DNA of 64,000 bases, taken from positions 11,170,673-11,234,672 of the forward strand of contig CM033115.1 in the NCBI GenBank assembly GCA_019321725.1, given 5' to 3'. The position numbers were made by a program, and so were the translations under genes. Shown piece by piece: positions 61,041 to 64,000 of the stretch. A model generated the notes under the pieces. The model worked only from the letters and a program-made list of their open reading frames with translations. It searched no databases and was not told where the DNA came from. Origin of the DNA: Paulownia fortunei. Its lineage: Eukaryota > Streptophyta > Magnoliopsida > Lamiales > Paulowniaceae. Each line of letters begins with the position of its first letter. Position 1 is the first letter of the stretch.

Positions 61041-62216
61041 CAGGCACCCACACACATACACTGACGTTCCTACATCAATGTTTATGGAATGAGATATTCT
61101 CCTTTAAAGTATACATCGTGTGTGCGAGTCTATCAAACTTATCGATATCCCATCTCAATGAACACCTAACTTGAAACATTTTTAAGATTAAAACCATAAA
61201 GGCATATTCCATTATTACCATCATATGCGTGATCATATCCCGTAGCTAAAAATAATCTAGGAACTTTATGGATTTAATAAAAGCAATTAAAGATAAAGAA
61301 ATATATTTTATTTATTTAAATATTATGAATAATACTATTTTTACAAAAGTATAAAAGCTCGTCGCTAATTAGCTCACCGGACACTACTCTAATATAGGTG
61401 GTCTATGATGGAATCAACTAATCAATTGATTTGCATTGAACTTTTTAATTAATTGATGGAGATCAATTAATTAGATTTAATAAATTAATTAGAGTCCAAA
61501 CCCATGGGGTTAGAGGCCAATTATGATTTTTTAATTTTTAGAATTAAAGAGTTCTAATAAAGATGAAAAAAAATGAGAAAATTTCCTAATTGGTTTAGAA
61601 AATTAATTAGGATAAGAGTTGGAGACCTAATGGAATTAAGTCAAAATTATATTGTGTATATAAATATATAATATAGGGGCCAAAAAACTATAAGCAAGAG
61701 AGCTAGAATTTTCAACCTCCTCTCATCTTCTCCTTCTCGGTTTTTTTATTTTTTTTATTTTCTTCCTTCAAGATAAATTACTCCATCAAAAGGTTTCATC
61801 CATTTTTTATTAAAAGGTTAATTCTTCTATCACTTGTTGATTCAATAATTAATCTTCAATTTCAAATAGATTTAGAAATAAGTAGTTCAAATTCATTGGC
61901 AAGGATTTGAAGTTTATGAGTTTGCTCGAAAGTGTAGATACCATTAGAGGGGCTACATTTGGAGTTTTTGGTGAACGTTTTGAGAGGCCATCAAAATTGT
62001 TCCAAAGGAGCTTGAGGAATATGAATTCATTTTTACCCTTCATCAACTGGATTGTTTGAAAGATATAATTGTAAAACTTTAGTTGTTTAATATTATTAAA
62101 CGAGCAATCAGAAATGCAAACTAAAAATCACATCAAATTTGGGATATGCATATTTATATATGATGTATGATTTTATTTCAATTATTGAAAAATTTTAAAT
62201 TTTCGTTGTGCTTGCA
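61041..62216 (+). mobile_element. Possible LTR fragment between copia pieces
   Basis: Plus strand: TATA-rich GTGTATATAAATATATAATA (61654-61673), then a pyrimidine-rich leader CCTCCTCTCATCTTCTCC (61718-61735). Later comes TCAAAATTGTTCCAAAGGAG and an end TTTTCGTTGTGCTTGCA that resembles the closing TTTTCCGCTGCGC words of several copia LTRs. Boundaries are not resolved and there is no partner copy in the window. Confidence 0.35.
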
Positions 62217-62525
62217 ATCCCATGATTATGGGAACTCAATAGTTATAGCATAAGAGACAAACATGCTTCCATGCATCAATAGCTAAGTAAACTTCCCTGT
62301 CTCCAGCATTTTATATAGCATGTGTGGGGCATTCTTCCCTTGAGAAATCTGGCTAAATTCAGCATAGTGAGGTAGAACAACATTTTTTGCTGCCAATACA
62401 TGAATTTAATGTTGTTAAATATCTCCAGTCTATCATAAAAGGATGTTGGAGGCGTGATAAATGGATTGGAGCTAAAAGCTACTCAAGTCCCTACTCTAGT
62501 TTGCACATTTGAACTAGCCATAATC
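62217..62525 (-). pseudogene. Copia gag N-terminal fragment
   Basis: The minus strand starts MASSNVQTRVGT near 62521 and, after a stop, gives AFSSNPFITPPTSFYDRLE and then YWQQKMLFYLTMLNLARFL near 62400-62340. This is the conserved N-terminal block of plant copia gag, also seen at 20.8 kb. It is truncated after about 95 codons. Together with 60796-61040 it marks a copia element on the minus strand that has lost most of its interior. Confidence 0.7.
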
Positions 62526-63349
62526 TATCTTAAGATTGTAGTTGTCGAAAGAAGATTTATTAAAAAAAACGAAATTGAAATGAGGTATGCACTAAGTAAA
62601 TCTCCTTAAGATAGATCTATCTTGCGTGCGGCTTCAGGTGTGCTTCCCTCGTGGCCTTGTAGCTCCTAAAGCTAGCCAAAAGTCTACCAGGATACACCTT
62701 AAGGGGTTCTTCAATTTTATTTTCTTTCAAGTGTATTTCTATATAAACAAACTAACTTTGCTTCTCATTTTTCATGTGAGATACTTAAAAAAAACAACAC
62801 ATTTTCAAACTTAAGTGCTTTCCATTGGAGACTTTTCCAATTCTTGTGGTAATTCCAACAGTATCACCTATCTACTGCAATGTGCTAACTTTCACATTAA
62901 GATTTTTTATCACAACCTTGTACCTTTTACTAAGACAGAATTATAGTTCATATGGAAGTACAAAAAAGGAAAATGTTTATGTATTTTACAGTTTTATTTT
63001 CGCAATGTCATTCACATATATAAATAAATTTATGGTGGGGTCCTTCACTTTAGATGAATTTTGGAAAGTAATGTCTTACGTAGAAGTCTATTTCATTTTC
63101 TTAGAAGTCCATTTCATTTGCTTGAGAATTGAATAATAATGAGAAAATTTACATGCAAGTAAAGATGAAATAATATATAGAAATAGGATTTATATCGTGA
63201 CATTATATTGACAGACTATTTCTAAGCTATAGAGTGTTAACTTATTTGACCAATTGACTCTGTTTTTATTCCAGGAAGTAGACGAAATTGATGCGATATA
63301 GGATGAATGTTTCTCATGATTCCCCATGTTTAATAGTTCAGTATGAGAT
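62526..63349. other. Probable LTR-derived and AT-rich DNA
   Basis: The part next to gag (62530-62800) lies where the 5' LTR of the minus-strand copia should be. It has a TATA-like TTTATATAGAAATAC on the minus strand near 62735-62750. LTR ends were not found. The frames at 62626-62814 and 62825-63136 have no recognisable domain. Confidence 0.4.
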
Positions 63350-63362
63350 ACTATAAATAAAG
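63350..63362 (+). promoter_or_regulatory. TATA box candidate upstream of the right-edge transposase-like fragment
   Basis: ACTATAAATAAAG on the plus strand, 330 bp before the ATG at 63692. It has good form for a plant TATA box, but transcription is unproven. Confidence 0.4.
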
Positions 63363-63691
63363 GTGTTTAGACCTTCTTTAAGAGAATTCTCCTCAGTTGA
63401 TGCACTAATTTTGATACAGGTTTGTTTTCTTGGTGATTCTTAGATTAACTTAATTCACAGATGCTATGAATCTAGTGATACCACTGTACTATTCTCATTT
63501 TTTGGAGCATACATGGTCTTAGTTTTTAGTTTTCATTAGGATATTAGTCATTTTTCTACTAATGGAAGCATACTTTTTAACCAAAGATTGTTTTCTAAAA
63601 ATGCTAGCAGCTGTATATTTATTTTTTGCTCTAATTTTTCTAGTTATATATCTTTTTCATGATTGGTTCAACTCTTTATTTTAAGTAAAAT

Positions 63692-64000
63692 ATGCAAGTG
63701 GTTGTGCATTTCTTTGGTAATCTTGTTGAGGTTGGGGAAGTAGCCAATGTTCATAGTTATAGCTTATCCAGACTGCTTACTGATGCTAGTACATTAGTAT
63801 TAGGTGCTGGAGAGGGTCAAATTGGCGATTTGAGCTTCTTTATCGGATTGAATGGAATAATATATCATGGTCGGATGACAAGTTCCCATTAACATGTGAT
63901 GAAGATGTTATAACTTTCTTTATGTTATATGAAGAATTAGGTGAGAGCTCTGTGCATGTACAATTGCATATGTTACATGATGATCCCCAGTGTAATCCCC
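63692..64000 (+). pseudogene. Possible Mutator-like transposase N-terminal fragment, frameshifted, cut by window end
   Basis: From ATG 63692 the frame reads HFFGNLVEVGEVANVHSYSL and on to IGDLSFFIGLNG, then stops at 63892. The +1 frame continues as ISWSDDKFPLTCDEDVITFF, then MLYEELGESSVHVQL, to the window end. A basic strand, a G-x-V-E-V-G turn, a W...PL..D.DV..FF word and a closing V.VQL recall the N-terminal all-beta domain of plant MULE transposases. That is recognition only, with moderate doubt. One frameshift, near 63855, is needed. It could instead be an exon-intron boundary of a real gene continuing beyond 64000. Confidence 0.38.

Noticed and set aside
1..64000. tRNA genes, rRNA genes, CRISPR arrays
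   Set aside because: No cloverleaf, rRNA core or spacer-repeat pattern was seen. B-box-like words occur only in the weak SINE candidate at 9.1-9.3 kb.

Overview
This is nuclear DNA of a flowering plant, most likely a eudicot. It is very AT-rich, its genes are split by GT-AG introns, and most of the window is layered, decayed retrotransposon. I cannot name the species. There are no bacterial operons, CRISPR arrays, rRNA genes or tRNA genes.

Two host genes look intact, both on the minus strand. (1) 10700-13830 is a two-exon LRR receptor-like kinase of 1007 residues. It resembles the Arabidopsis At3g28040 type and is predicted to be a pseudokinase (HYN in place of HRD). (2) 47824-53841 is a nine-exon WD40-repeat protein of 440 residues, of the conserved but uncharacterised At1g36070/At3g13340 family. 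I placed every exon by splice sites and reading phase, and both models close exactly in frame.

The rest, left to right: 1-2985 is a broken Ty3/gypsy (Tat-like) RT-RNase H-integrase on +, cut by a 540-bp hAT-like MITE with an 8-bp duplication. 3640-5716 holds an antisense coiled-coil ORF remnant, then gag, primer site and 5' LTR of a gypsy element on the minus strand. 5717-10560 is mostly featureless. 15824-21920 is an LTR-bounded Ty1/copia element on the minus strand with degenerate coding. 24770-36046 is an 11.3-kb Athila-like gypsy element on the minus strand, with both LTRs, a tRNA-Asp-type primer site, gag, protease, RT, integrase and a post-integrase plant-transposon-domain ORF. 36990-43830 is a large inverted repeat built from two copies of a Tat-like 3' end (antisense ORF plus LTR) around a 25-nt centre near 41306; its left arm is split by a 2.3-kb probable solo LTR. 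44444-45182 is an almost wholly palindromic 739-bp MITE with a 9-bp duplication. 46974-47601 is a gypsy LTR close to the 3' end of the WD40 gene. 54.9-63.2 kb is AT-rich, with a probable solo LTR (58248-58825) and copia fragments (60.8-62.5 kb). The right edge (63692-64000) carries a frameshifted fragment resembling a Mutator-like transposase N-terminus.

No new multi-gene system is visible. The most unusual structures are the inverted Tat-like dimer at 37-43.8 kb, the opposed gypsy parts at 1-5.7 kb, and the fully palindromic MITE. Similarity levels given here were judged by eye, without alignment software.
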